From Candidatus Poribacteria bacterium (GTDB taxonomy: Bacteria; Poribacteria; WGA-4E; WGA-3G), in NCBI GenBank assembly GCA_022826805.1, contig JAJDUH010000065.1:1-64000 (forward strand): a stretch of DNA of 64,000 nucleotides. The letters are read 5' to 3'. This document shows positions 43,133 to 52,307 of the stretch, piece by piece. Below the pieces are notes generated by a model. The model saw nothing but the letters and a program-made list of their open reading frames with translations, made no database searches and was not told where the DNA came from. The stretch's first letter is position 1; each line of letters begins with the position of its first letter. The position numbers and the translations under genes are program-made.

Positions 43133-43206
43133 CTAATCTTTGCTGGAGTTTGGTTTGTTTTCCATATTGAATCCTCCATCCCAGGGGTAAAGCAGGTGTA
43201 ATAAAT
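43133..43206 (-). other. Duplicated leader and first codons of the sulfatase
   Basis: A copy of the 41690-41742 region: a similar leader (CTTTACC, then GGATGGAGGATTCAAT) then ATG GAA AAC AAA CCA AAC, i.e. MENKPN, which stops after ten codons at a TAG (43133-43135). The real sulfatase starts MENRPN with the same leader. This is the scar of a tandem duplication. Confidence 0.65.
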
Positions 43207-43219
43207 GATATTCTTTTTC

Positions 43220-43843
43220 CTATACTTGTTCAATGGTTGAATTGCTTGCTTCTCGTAATTCGTCAAAGAGGCGCACGATATCGCGATAACATTTGTCGAA
43301 CGAAGGTGCTTGACGCGCCTGTTCTATATCAAAAAGTGCTGCAAATGCGGGTTGGTCGTGTGTCTCACTATATGTTTTGCTGTCCTCCATTCGATGGCTT
43401 AACCACTCCTTTGCGCCGCGGATCGCCTCTGGATTGTCTGGGGAATTAAGATCGTTTCTTAACCCTCTTCGCCCACGAAGCGACTCGGCTGCTGCAAGAA
43501 ACCACGCCTCAAATTCATATTTCGCCAACACAACAGCAACGGGTAAACCCGTCTGAACTCGTGATGCTCGATGAAGTAACTTAGGTCCCAATTCTGCTGG
43601 ACAGTCATCGTCACTATCCAAGATAACGAATATAGCACCTTGTGCCCCAACTCTCACAGATACTACCTCAACCCATTTTTCAAGTCCACCTGTCTGAAGC
43701 AACTTATTTCTTGAAATGCGAATGGGGCGAGGAACAATAACGGCCAATTCTGGATAGAGGGTCGCTGCAACATGGCGAATCAGAACTGGAACCGCTTCCA
43801 CCTCGCCATGCCCTTCAACAATGCAACCTATTTGGATTGCCAT
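43220..43843 (-). CDS. DUF4276 TOPRIM-like protein
   Basis: 207 residues. N-terminal IVEGHGEVEAVPVLIRH supplies Glu10 and Glu14, and FVILDSDDDCP supplies an Asp-rich site (76-80), which together match a TOPRIM metal site. DUF4276 proteins are typically encoded next to an AAA ATPase, as here. The start overlaps the end of ATPase copy B by 16 bases, so the two are translationally coupled. Likely a nuclease-like effector controlled by the ATPase; inferred. Confidence 0.82.
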   Translation of the reverse strand: MAIQIGCIVEGHGEVEAVPVLIRHVAATLYPELAVIVPRPIRISRNKLLQTGGLEKWVEVVSVRVGAQGAIFVILDSDDDCPAELGPKLLHRASRVQTGLPVAVVLAKYEFEAWFLAAAESLRGRRGLRNDLNSPDNPEAIRGAKEWLSHRMEDSKTYSETHDQPAFAALFDIEQARQAPSFDKCYRDIVRLFDELREASNSTIEQV

Positions 43844-45066
43844 CTATTCCCAGCCTTATTTTTCGTTTCTTTAGAATTTTTATCTTTGAAATCGAACGGA
43901 GGGAGTTCCCCAGCTTTTGCCGCAGCAACGGACATTAGATCAGGTTGCAATTGATCATTGCGCAGGAGATCCCCTGTTGTGCAAAGTCGTTTTCCTAACA
44001 GAGATCTACCGACCTCATCCACACCGGCGATCGCTGTTGTTCCATTTTGTGCTTCGACTGCAAGAATTGAATCCACATTCAAGTCTTTATTATCAAGCAA
44101 GTCTGGACTGTGGCTGGTAACGATAACCTGTGTTTTGTGAGCGGCATCTCGAAGTCCATCCAACAATACCCCGGCTGCTGCGGGATGAAGGGCAATCTCT
44201 GGCTCCTCAATTCCGACGAGCGGCACGCGCTTTCGTACATCGTGTCCTCCCTGAAATAGTGCTATCAGAATCCCCAATACGCGGAGTGTGCCATCAGACA
44301 TATTATTCGCGAGAAATCGCCAAGGATATTTGTCCCCTGCAACATCCTGCCTGAATTCTAACGTCTCCTTGGGTCCAAACCCCTTGACACCTACTGCATG
44401 AACGCCAGGGACAACCGCAGCCAGATACTCCTCAACATGTCCTTTTACAGAAGGTGAAAGTTGTGAGAGTACACTCGTAAGGTTACTCCCGTCCCGAAGA
44501 AGTACGTCCCCAGGATCGGAGTCTTGAAGATCACGGATTCTATCGGGATTAAGACTGTAAAACCCCATACGAGAAAATGCTTCGTAAACAGGGCGAAATT
44601 CGGGCAGTCCAGATGCATTTACCAAGTAGAGTCGATCGGTTGCAGCAGCCGGCACTACCCTTACACTACTCGTAGTCACACTCCCACTATTAACGCGGAA
44701 GTATTCCCCCTGGAATATGCACTCTTCAGTCTGCACTTCGTACCTCCCACGTGGACGAGAGCCAATGCGAAAAGTGTAGTGTCCTGTAGTCCCTTCGGTC
44801 AAAGTAAATACAAATCCAACACTAAAATGATTTGGATGCCCACGAGAGCGACGGCGGACATCGTTAATACCGCCCCGATCGCGTATCGCGTGGTCGAGTG
44901 AGTAATTCAATGCATCCGCAACGAATCGCAAGGCATCAAGAAAATTGCTTTTGCCTGAACCATTACGCCCGACAAGAAACGTCAACGGTCCCAGCTGCAC
45001 GTCACATGCGGCGATACTCTTATAGTTTTTTAGAAAAACCCTTGTGATAAACCTTGAATCTTTCAT
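43828..45066 (-). CDS. AAA/SMC-like ATPase, copy B
   Basis: 412 residues from the ATG at 45066 (MKDSRFITRVFLKNYKSIAA); the 45123 start is not supported. Walker A GRNGSGKS (33-40), a signature-like NMSDGTLRVLGIL, Walker B VGIEEPEIALHP with both Glu present, and TSHSPDLLDN. Together with DUF4276 it forms an ATPase/TOPRIM pair reminiscent of PARIS (AriA/AriB) and OLD systems, though DUF4276 is a different TOPRIM branch. Probably the active member of the duplicated pair. Confidence 0.87.
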   Translation of the reverse strand: MKDSRFITRVFLKNYKSIAACDVQLGPLTFLVGRNGSGKSNFLDALRFVADALNYSLDHAIRDRGGINDVRRRSRGHPNHFSVGFVFTLTEGTTGHYTFRIGSRPRGRYEVQTEECIFQGEYFRVNSGSVTTSSVRVVPAAATDRLYLVNASGLPEFRPVYEAFSRMGFYSLNPDRIRDLQDSDPGDVLLRDGSNLTSVLSQLSPSVKGHVEEYLAAVVPGVHAVGVKGFGPKETLEFRQDVAGDKYPWRFLANNMSDGTLRVLGILIALFQGGHDVRKRVPLVGIEEPEIALHPAAAGVLLDGLRDAAHKTQVIVTSHSPDLLDNKDLNVDSILAVEAQNGTTAIAGVDEVGRSLLGKRLCTTGDLLRNDQLQPDLMSVAAAKAGELPPFDFKDKNSKETKNKAGNRWQSK

Positions 45067-45129
45067 CTCGTTATCCTTATATCGGTGCCTCTGCTGCAGG
45101 AGGGTTTGTAACCCCGATGCCATACAGCG

Positions 45130-45981
45130 TTACGCTACTGGGAATCCGTCTCCGACGAGTGGCTCACCGTCTGCGACCTCAATCGTTGGGACGAGGACGT
45201 GGTTCGGCGATTGGGCGTTATTATAGCAGACATCTTGCGCCATGAAAATCATAACGAAGGCGCGGCGTTGTCTCTCGGTGACATTCGCGGGTGTGCCGTG
45301 GAAGTTGAGACAGTGGTGGAACATGCACTCGCCTGCTTTCAATTCCACTGGAATGCCGTGAGTGATGTCCAATTCCCGTCTTTCTGCCCACTGGTCAGGG
45401 AGTGGTTCCCGTCCTTCTTCGCGCGCTTTCGCCGCTGCTGCATCTGCCGCCGCCCTGGCGGCGATTGAGAACCGTTCGTCTTTATGACTCTTCGGCATAA
45501 CGTGCATGCAGCCACTTTCAACTGTTGCATCGTCCAAAGCGAGCCAGCAGCTGACAATGTTCGGCGGGCTGAGGGGCCAGAAGAAGAAATCGTGGTGAAA
45601 TGCGAAATGCCCGTTGTCGTGAGGTGGTTTGGAAATAACTTGATCGTGCCAGAGACGGACCTCTGGGGTCCCCAGTAGTGCACGGGCTGTCCCTGCGATG
45701 AGCGGATGGTGAATGGCAGCCTCGTAGTGTGGTTCCCGCTTCCACATGTTGATGTATTGATGGATTGCACGCGGGTGGCCACTTCCGCGATTGAGTCGGT
45801 TCTCGCGTCGGTCGTGTCCGTATTTGAATTCCGGTGACGAGTCGTCACCTTCAGCAAGTTCTAATTCAATGACGGCATCTAATCCGGCTCGCATGGCTTC
45901 AACGCCATCGCTATCTAACACTCTTCCAAACTTGACGTATCCATTCTCCTGAAAAAAATCGATCTGTTCTTGTGTTACCAT
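45130..45981 (-). CDS. Phytanoyl-CoA dioxygenase family protein (PhyH C)
   Basis: 283 residues from the ATG at 45981, with GGAGA seven bases upstream. Iron ligands H-H-D in AFHHDFFFWPL, distal His in FHHCLNFHGTPANV and Arg in RRAFVMIFM. An Ala/Arg/Glu-rich insert (about 185-215) is unusual. It lies between the AAA gene and the restriction gene but shows no defence link and resembles the other PhyH enzymes. Confidence 0.9.
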   Translation of the reverse strand: MVTQEQIDFFQENGYVKFGRVLDSDGVEAMRAGLDAVIELELAEGDDSSPEFKYGHDRRENRLNRGSGHPRAIHQYINMWKREPHYEAAIHHPLIAGTARALLGTPEVRLWHDQVISKPPHDNGHFAFHHDFFFWPLSPPNIVSCWLALDDATVESGCMHVMPKSHKDERFSIAARAAADAAAAKAREEGREPLPDQWAERRELDITHGIPVELKAGECMFHHCLNFHGTPANVTERQRRAFVMIFMAQDVCYNNAQSPNHVLVPTIEVADGEPLVGDGFPVA

Positions 45982-46007
45982 TACATTTCTCCACGTGAAT
46001 TTAATAT

Positions 46008-48617
46008 TCATAATTGTAATACTTCATCAAGAGTTTCCCGGAATTGATTTTGGTTTTTCTCCTGATAAAAGGGTAAACCGATAATGCGATAATTCTTATT
46101 CTCTATTATGAGTTCACTTTTACGTTCGGTATCAATCTCTTTCAGAAAGTCTTCTTTCCATCTGTCAAAGTCTTCAATGTGTTCACCCTTAGGTTCAATA
46201 AAAAGTTGGTAACTTAGTGTTTCGCCGTTTTCCTTTCCCAGAAAGAGAACAAAGTCGGGTTGGAAGGCTTGCCCATCAAAGAAGTTATAAATAGAAAAAT
46301 GTCTCTCGTTGCGAATCAAGAAAAGGTCAACATAGGTTTTCTTTAGTTCCTCAAGTTGTGTCTGAAGGAATTGGACGAATGCTTTTTCCTCGCTGGTGCC
46401 GTAGAGACCGTTAAAGGCGAACCATTCAGCGTCCTTCGCGAGACGCTCGGCGGCGTGATTCTCATCAGCACGCGAACTCTTAGCACTGAATTTCAGGACT
46501 TTCTCTTTGAAAAGATCGCGGATTTGTTCCTTATAAAAATGCTTCGTGCCTTCCTGTTGAGTAATTCGTTCGCGCAGTTCAGTTTCAATTTTTCCCAAAA
46601 GATCGCAACACGCCCTGAGTTTCTCTGAAGCTTCATCTTCTAATTGCGTAAAATCCCCCTTGAAAGTGATTGCCAAACCTCCTAAATAGTTATCCGAAGT
46701 TCTAAATTCGTGCATTGACTTCAACTGTGGAAAATATCGTTTGAGTGATGAAAATTTGAAAAACGGGCTGCGTGCAATGGCAGTTTGGACGATATTTTGT
46801 TCAATATTGACTACCTTTATGACCTCTGTGCCCGTGTTCTGTGTAACATAGTTGGTTTCATCGCGCTCAATCATACTCGTCACACCTCCAGTTCCTTCGT
46901 AGATGGTGTGCTCATGCCATTTCTTTTTCACACTTAGAAACGCTAAGTCTTCAAAGGATTTGACATGTTGATAGTCCCTTGGCACCTGTTTATTCAACCA
47001 GATAACACCATGTTTGTAAAGGTCCGTTTTCTTGAATGACTCCTTGAGTTTCAACTGGCGAGTCAGGGTCTGTTCGTCTATTAACCCTCTCTGTACCAAT
47101 GCCTTTTTGATTTCAGTGATGTAAGGCAAATCGTTAATGCTGTGATAATGAAATTCCTCCAAAACGCGGAGTTCATGTTCAATGTTTTCGTCAAATTTGC
47201 GTTGGTACTTGTCCTCGTGCCCAGGCAGCGTAAAAGGATAATAACGTGCACCGCGCCCGATAAGTTGTGCCTCGGCAATTGTCGTTTTTCCAATCTTGTT
47301 ATGCCCTGTACTGCCGGTATCATAACAGCGGACGATGTCGAACAGGTTCAGCACATCCCACCCCTCACTGAGCATCTGCACAGCGAAAATAGCACGAATA
47401 GGATTATTTGTCTCTTCAAGCCTGTTCACCTCTACCTGATACTTCTCTTTTTCTACTTTAGAGTTGACAGCAAGGCAGTACCTCTCCTGAAAATTCACTT
47501 TTAGATCGCGTACCAGTCGTTCAGAACCAGTACCATGTTTATCAAAGAAACGAAACGCCTGTTTAATAATTAGAACTTCAGATCTCCGAATCCTGTCAAT
47601 ATCATTTCTGGTGAGACTATCAATAAGTTTATGGAAGTCATCTTTGTTCTTTTCGGACTCAGGGATTGTTTTTCCCTTAAACAGAATAACAGGTTTCAGT
47701 TGGATGCTGTGTGCCGTTGCAACAGACTCTTTGTAATGATTGAGAATGATCGCTTGTAAGATGCGGTCCTCCAAGCTGAAATCGGACCTCACGATTTCAA
47801 TATCTTTTGAGTATTTGTCATTCCGAAATTGGACTAAATCATAGCGGTAAATAATCTTATTTCGATACTTTTCTACGATTGCAGATGTTTTGTCATCAAA
47901 AGTGGCGGTGAATTCCAATAACAGGTTATCATCGTTTGCGTTGAATATATTTTCAACGGTGTTTTCCCACGTCGGTTTTTCCTTCTGCGTCGGATTCTCT
48001 CCCGTTAGGTTTAATTCGATCTGTTGTGTCTTCGTAGAGACGTTCATGTGGTGCGCTTCATCAGACAAGAGTACAATTTTCCTTTTTTTAAAATCGTCAA
48101 AGGTTAAGGCGTTCTCTTTCTCTGTTGTCAGCTCGCTGTGTAACTTCTGAATTGTAGCGAACCGGATGTTGATGTCGTTCTCGTTGACACCTTCAAAATT
48201 TTCCACTTCTGTTACCTTAACCTGGTCACCTTTGAAACAGATATTTGTATTGAAAAGGTATTTTGAGGATGCTGGATTAAGGAAGTTGTCTTTAGTTTTC
48301 TCAATGATATTGTCGGCGTTGACGAAAAAGAGGAAATTACGATATCCGTGTTCATAGAGATAAAGAATTAAACCCGCCATAATAAGCGTTTTACCGCTAC
48401 CTGTTGCCATGTTAAACAGCAGATGTAAAGGATTTCTTTTGCCGGGAAAATCCATGTTTAAGCAGTGAATTAACCTTGCAAACGCCTCTACTTGATACGG
48501 ACGCAGTTCATACGTAGGCTTCAGATTTTGCGTGATACTATCCGGCATTTCAGGTTTGGATACTCCAAACTCGAAAGCGTTTGTGAGACGTTCGTAAAGA
48601 AATTGTTCAGACATCAT
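46008..48617 (-). CDS. res: Type III restriction endonuclease subunit (Res)
   Basis: 869 residues from the ATG at 48617 (AGGA upstream). An SF2 helicase core: RPYQVEAF, Walker A MATGSGKT (73-77 for GSGKT), DEAH box LLSDEAHHMN, and SEGWDVLNLFDIVR near the end of the motor. The C-terminal PD-(D/E)xK-like nuclease reads QPDFVLFLG followed by LFIEPKGEHIEDF. Cleaves DNA after translocation with Mod. Partner Mod lies upstream on the same strand, but an unrelated HEPN gene separates them. Confidence 0.93.
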   Translation of the reverse strand: MMSEQFLYERLTNAFEFGVSKPEMPDSITQNLKPTYELRPYQVEAFARLIHCLNMDFPGKRNPLHLLFNMATGSGKTLIMAGLILYLYEHGYRNFLFFVNADNIIEKTKDNFLNPASSKYLFNTNICFKGDQVKVTEVENFEGVNENDINIRFATIQKLHSELTTEKENALTFDDFKKRKIVLLSDEAHHMNVSTKTQQIELNLTGENPTQKEKPTWENTVENIFNANDDNLLLEFTATFDDKTSAIVEKYRNKIIYRYDLVQFRNDKYSKDIEIVRSDFSLEDRILQAIILNHYKESVATAHSIQLKPVILFKGKTIPESEKNKDDFHKLIDSLTRNDIDRIRRSEVLIIKQAFRFFDKHGTGSERLVRDLKVNFQERYCLAVNSKVEKEKYQVEVNRLEETNNPIRAIFAVQMLSEGWDVLNLFDIVRCYDTGSTGHNKIGKTTIAEAQLIGRGARYYPFTLPGHEDKYQRKFDENIEHELRVLEEFHYHSINDLPYITEIKKALVQRGLIDEQTLTRQLKLKESFKKTDLYKHGVIWLNKQVPRDYQHVKSFEDLAFLSVKKKWHEHTIYEGTGGVTSMIERDETNYVTQNTGTEVIKVVNIEQNIVQTAIARSPFFKFSSLKRYFPQLKSMHEFRTSDNYLGGLAITFKGDFTQLEDEASEKLRACCDLLGKIETELRERITQQEGTKHFYKEQIRDLFKEKVLKFSAKSSRADENHAAERLAKDAEWFAFNGLYGTSEEKAFVQFLQTQLEELKKTYVDLFLIRNERHFSIYNFFDGQAFQPDFVLFLGKENGETLSYQLFIEPKGEHIEDFDRWKEDFLKEIDTERKSELIIENKNYRIIGLPFYQEKNQNQFRETLDEVLQL

Positions 48618-48631
48618 ACATTTTCCTATAA

Positions 48632-48695
48632 GTAGCACAAACTTTTAGTTTGTGCCTATTATCCCGCAAACTAAAAGTTTGCGGTACAAAGACTT
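48632..48695. repeat. Double-hairpin repeat flanking the HEPN gene, copy 1
   Basis: Two adjacent hairpins: GCACAAACT-ttt-AGTTTGTGC and CGCAAACT-aaa-AGTTTGCG, ending GTACAAAGACTT. About 92 percent identical by eye to 50166-50230 (four substitutions and one indel). Confidence 0.85.
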
Positions 48696-48710
48696 TTACC
48701 GAGTCAACGT

Positions 48711-50102
48711 TTACTCACCGAGTATCAAATTGTTCCAATAATTAGAATTAGGGAATTCCCCATCTTCCAAAATCTTCATTATGGAGTCTCGACACAAGTT
48801 CTGAGCTCTTGTAATAAATTCTGATGTAGGAACGGATTCTCCCTTTTTAACTTTAACCCTCTGGGGGAGTTCTCCATTGTGAACAGCCTTGGAACGCAAG
48901 GTATATATGGACTTAAACTCATCTATTAGCATCTTCCGATCTGCTTTATCTTTTCCCAAGTACCAAGAGGCGCGGAGACGGAATTGAAAAGATAATTGGT
49001 CTACGTTGGCTTTCGGTAAATAGAGGGCTTCAAAGGCTATTCCCAAGTCAATCATTTTATCTACAGGATTACTCTCTGCTTTTGATTTTATCCATCTATC
49101 AATGGGTATCTGTAATTTTTCGCGTATTTCTATCTCACTATCAGTTAAGACATCATACAAATATTTAGTTTTTTGGATTTGAACTTTGTTGACACCAACA
49201 AAAGTGTCAAATTCTCCAGTATTATAGCCATAAGCAATGTGATTTACACCAAGTTTACTCAAATTAAAAAGCTCATCTTGCGGCAAACTTCGCCAGTTAA
49301 TAATAACTTGAACCGCCGAATTACAAGATAAAGATAAGGTTTGGCAAAAGTACTTATAAAACTCCTCTATTTTAAAGTCGGAAAACTTTCCATCAGCCAC
49401 TTCGACATGAAACGGTAATTTGTCTTCATGGTAGTCATCGTTAAATAGTTCAGGATAAGGTTTATAAAATATAGGAAATACGGAAGCATCAATAATCAGC
49501 AACGTTTTTCCCAGTAAAGAATGTGGTGATATGGAGAAATTGACCATATCAGGTAAATAGTTCGAGATCTCGGATGTTGAAAGCGGCAGAGGAGCCAATC
49601 TGACTCCTTTAAAAATTTGCATTTCTGTTTCCACTCTTATTCCTTCAAGTAATGCCATGTACCGGAAAGATTGCTGCCCCTTTCCGGCACCTCTCTCAAA
49701 ATCTGATACTGCCTTTTCTATTCCGTAAACAATGGCAATTTTTAGAAGTTGGTCTAAAAGATAGTTCAAGGGAAAACCTCCGGAGGGTCCTCCCCGTGCA
49801 ATAAAAGAACATGCAGATTCGATACAGTCTTCTTCATTGATAAATTCGGCATATTCCGTTCTGATGAAGTCAAGCAGTTGCAATTCTACTGATTTACCTG
49901 CTATGTGCGCCTTATAACACATCACAAGTGATGAGGTGTCGAGTGAATCATCCTTCCACGACTGTTGTAGAATGCTTTTGTATTGATGAATATCAATAAC
50001 AGAGGGCAATTGAGGTCTATTTGTTGAGTTCAGTCGTATTTCCAAATTCGTTATTGCTTCATATAGCAACTGCGTTAGTACCTGTTTTCTATCTTCAGTC
50101 AT
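48711..50102 (-). CDS. Apea-like HEPN protein
   Basis: 463 residues, no signal peptide. The C-terminal ~120 residues match the Apea-like HEPN family: DKMIDLGIAFEALYL, FRLRASWYLG and the R-x4-H motif in RSKAVHNG (Arg403, His408), followed by a helix. HEPN domains with R-x4-H are commonly RNases. The N-terminal ~330 residues are not recognised. It interrupts a type III restriction-modification operon and lies between two double-hairpin repeats. A+T content looks higher than its neighbours. Probably a defence or toxin gene acquired with one repeat. Confidence 0.75.
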   Translation of the reverse strand: MTEDRKQVLTQLLYEAITNLEIRLNSTNRPQLPSVIDIHQYKSILQQSWKDDSLDTSSLVMCYKAHIAGKSVELQLLDFIRTEYAEFINEEDCIESACSFIARGGPSGGFPLNYLLDQLLKIAIVYGIEKAVSDFERGAGKGQQSFRYMALLEGIRVETEMQIFKGVRLAPLPLSTSEISNYLPDMVNFSISPHSLLGKTLLIIDASVFPIFYKPYPELFNDDYHEDKLPFHVEVADGKFSDFKIEEFYKYFCQTLSLSCNSAVQVIINWRSLPQDELFNLSKLGVNHIAYGYNTGEFDTFVGVNKVQIQKTKYLYDVLTDSEIEIREKLQIPIDRWIKSKAESNPVDKMIDLGIAFEALYLPKANVDQLSFQFRLRASWYLGKDKADRKMLIDEFKSIYTLRSKAVHNGELPQRVKVKKGESVPTSEFITRAQNLCRDSIMKILEDGEFPNSNYWNNLILGE

Positions 50103-50165
50103 TCATTATTCCTTCTAATACCACTATAATGCAAGTTCAACTTAGACATTTCGCGAATGATGGAT

Positions 50166-50230
50166 GTAGCACAAACTTTTGGTTTGTGCCGTATTATTTC
50201 GCAAACTAAAAGTTTGCTGTACAAAGACTT
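50166..50230. repeat. Double-hairpin repeat flanking the HEPN gene, copy 2
   Basis: Same two hairpins as 48632-48695. Its last base pair overlaps the mod stop codon (50229-50231). Confidence 0.85.
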
Positions 50231-52172
50231 ATTCACCATAAAACGCCCTATTCAACACCTTATCTGCTTCACTGACTGTAAACGCCTCATCCTCTATTTC
50301 AGAGAGATGAACGTAGAGTTGGTTCTTATCCAGCAGCCCCGCTAACAGCTGCTTCTGTTTCCCAACATCGTTGATAGCGATAAAGTGCTCTTCTGCTTCT
50401 TCTGGTTTTTGAGGTTTGACATACCAATTCAGAACAGAATCTTTTGACATATCGTTCCAGATGTCCAAAAGTTCTTCACTGGATTTAGCGAACTGGATTC
50501 GTTCCATGAAAACTTCGTTATAGGGCATAAGTTCACAATAGATGAAGCCCCCCCCACCTTGCCAATTGAGGTATTTGGAGATGCCTCCCTGTTCGCCGGC
50601 GATCACTTTATTTAGGCGTTCAACGGGGAGAGTTTCGGCATAATCCATTTGTTCAATACCGATGTATTGCCTGCCCATCTTGTGGGCAACAGCGGCAGTT
50701 GTGCCTGAGCCCAAATGGAAATCTAAAACAATATCCCCTACTTTTGTTATGTATTCAATAATGCGTTGCATCAGTAGTTCATTCTTCGGGTACGAGAATT
50801 CTTTTCTTCCAAAAAGTTCTACAATTTCATCTGTACCTTTGCTATTCATCATGCTTTCTAGCAATTCGTCCATAGCTTGGTTAAGAAAGTTTGATGAGAC
50901 AGAAGCCTTATCGTAATCGCTCCCTTTTCTTTCAATCTCTTCAGATTTGAAAACGCGCAATGCCGGCTGTCTTATGTTGAGGAAGTTATAGTCGCCAGGA
51001 AAAACGATTTTTCCCAATTTATAATAGTCATGAAATGAATCTCGGGGAAAGCCCCAGCAGCGATTAGGATTCACTGGAAATTCTTGTCCATTTTTCGGAT
51101 TCACCAATGTAAAGTTGCAATTGGGACGTTCATGAATTGTAGCCTGAACTGTAAGGTCGCTTAATCTCCATTCATCGTTAGGGAAGTCCGAGGACGTATG
51201 ATATTTTCTTGAAACTGTCCGCTGGAAGATATTGTCTTTATTGGCTGCCTTGTTTGAGTACATTAGCATCCAGTCAAAGTCTTGAGACAAATTGTAAGGC
51301 ACATTATTTCTTCCACTTCGTGTTTTTCTCGGGACAGTTGCGATAAAATTGTGTCTCCCAAATATATCGTCCCCTACGAGTTTTAAATAGTGCATTTCCT
51401 GATCGTCAATGTGAATCAGAATAACCCCATCATCCTTCAAAAGCGTCCGTGCAATCTCCAACCGATTTCTCATGAATGTCAGCCAGCTGGAATGGTTAAA
51501 GCTATTGTTATAGCCGAAACTATCATTTCCGGTATTATACGGGGGGTCAATGTAAATGAGTTTAACCTGTCCACGGAACTGTTCTTTGAGGGTGTGGAGT
51601 ACGATGAGGTTGTTTCCTTTGACAATGAGGTTTTCGCGAATTGTGCCGTTCTCATCGCGTTTGATCGCTGTTACATTTTGTTCACCTGCGGCGGTGTGAC
51701 GTTTCCAGTTGGTAAGAACCTTCGGATCGAACATACGGTTGATTTCGTCTTGTGCGAGGAGCTCGTTGAAGAAAATTTCTTTGCGTTTTTCTTCTTCACG
51801 CGCTTGTCCACCCTCTAAGACGCAGTCTTTGTATGGCCAGACGAGTGCAACTTCACCGCGTTCACTGAGAAACTTTCCATCAATGTTCAATCCAATCTTA
51901 TTGCGGAACTTAGTGTAAGAGTCGGCAAAGAAGTTTTTATCGGTGATATAGTCAACAAAGGTGTTATTGTCGAAAATCCAACGTCCCTCAATTTCTTTAA
52001 AGAATTTTGTCTCAACCTCTTTGTCGGTAAGTAGTAATTTGATAAGGTCGTGGTCAAGTTTCCACGCGCGTTCTCTGACGTTTGCTCGGTGAAGTTCTCC
52101 CGCTTCATCAACAAAGTCAGGGCGGGATTCAAGGAGTTTAATCAATTTTTTGTCGAATTTTTCTTTTGACAT
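50229..52172 (-). CDS. mod: Type III DNA methyltransferase subunit (Mod)
   Basis: 647 residues from the ATG at 52172 (AAGGA upstream; 52196 has none). Beta-class order: IYIDPPYNTGND (catalytic DPPY at 209-212) before DFHLGSGTTAAVAHKMGR (the SAM-binding FxGxG-like site) near residue 490. Between them is the target-recognition region. It methylates an adenine in the recognition site and guides Res. Downstream lies the HEPN gene, then Res, so the operon has been split. Confidence 0.94.
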   Translation of the reverse strand: MSKEKFDKKLIKLLESRPDFVDEAGELHRANVRERAWKLDHDLIKLLLTDKEVETKFFKEIEGRWIFDNNTFVDYITDKNFFADSYTKFRNKIGLNIDGKFLSERGEVALVWPYKDCVLEGGQAREEEKRKEIFFNELLAQDEINRMFDPKVLTNWKRHTAAGEQNVTAIKRDENGTIRENLIVKGNNLIVLHTLKEQFRGQVKLIYIDPPYNTGNDSFGYNNSFNHSSWLTFMRNRLEIARTLLKDDGVILIHIDDQEMHYLKLVGDDIFGRHNFIATVPRKTRSGRNNVPYNLSQDFDWMLMYSNKAANKDNIFQRTVSRKYHTSSDFPNDEWRLSDLTVQATIHERPNCNFTLVNPKNGQEFPVNPNRCWGFPRDSFHDYYKLGKIVFPGDYNFLNIRQPALRVFKSEEIERKGSDYDKASVSSNFLNQAMDELLESMMNSKGTDEIVELFGRKEFSYPKNELLMQRIIEYITKVGDIVLDFHLGSGTTAAVAHKMGRQYIGIEQMDYAETLPVERLNKVIAGEQGGISKYLNWQGGGGFIYCELMPYNEVFMERIQFAKSSEELLDIWNDMSKDSVLNWYVKPQKPEEAEEHFIAINDVGKQKQLLAGLLDKNQLYVHLSEIEDEAFTVSEADKVLNRAFYGE

Positions 52173-52282
52173 AGGATTGTGTCCTTTCTGTGCCAATGCG
52201 AGAGAGCGTTGTTGCCGATATAGATTCTATGCACTTTTCGCCCCACTGGGGCTGTTCCAATATGCTTTTTCTTTTTTGTTAC

Positions 52283-52299
52283 GGCACACGGAGTGTGCC
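52283..52299. repeat. GGCACAC hairpin at a gene end, copy 2
   Basis: GGCACAC-gga-GTGTGCC, followed by TACTACTTT; compare 39183-39199. Confidence 0.6.
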
Positions 52300-52307
52300 T
52301 ACTACTT

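Noticed and set aside
45130..45981. PhyH C as a component of the defence island
   Set aside because: It is a normal PhyH with an intact iron site, like three others elsewhere in the window; position alone is not evidence.
41882..52172. BREX or DISARM system
   Set aside because: The methylase is a type III Mod with its Res, and no PglZ, BrxC, BrxL or DrmA-like gene is present.
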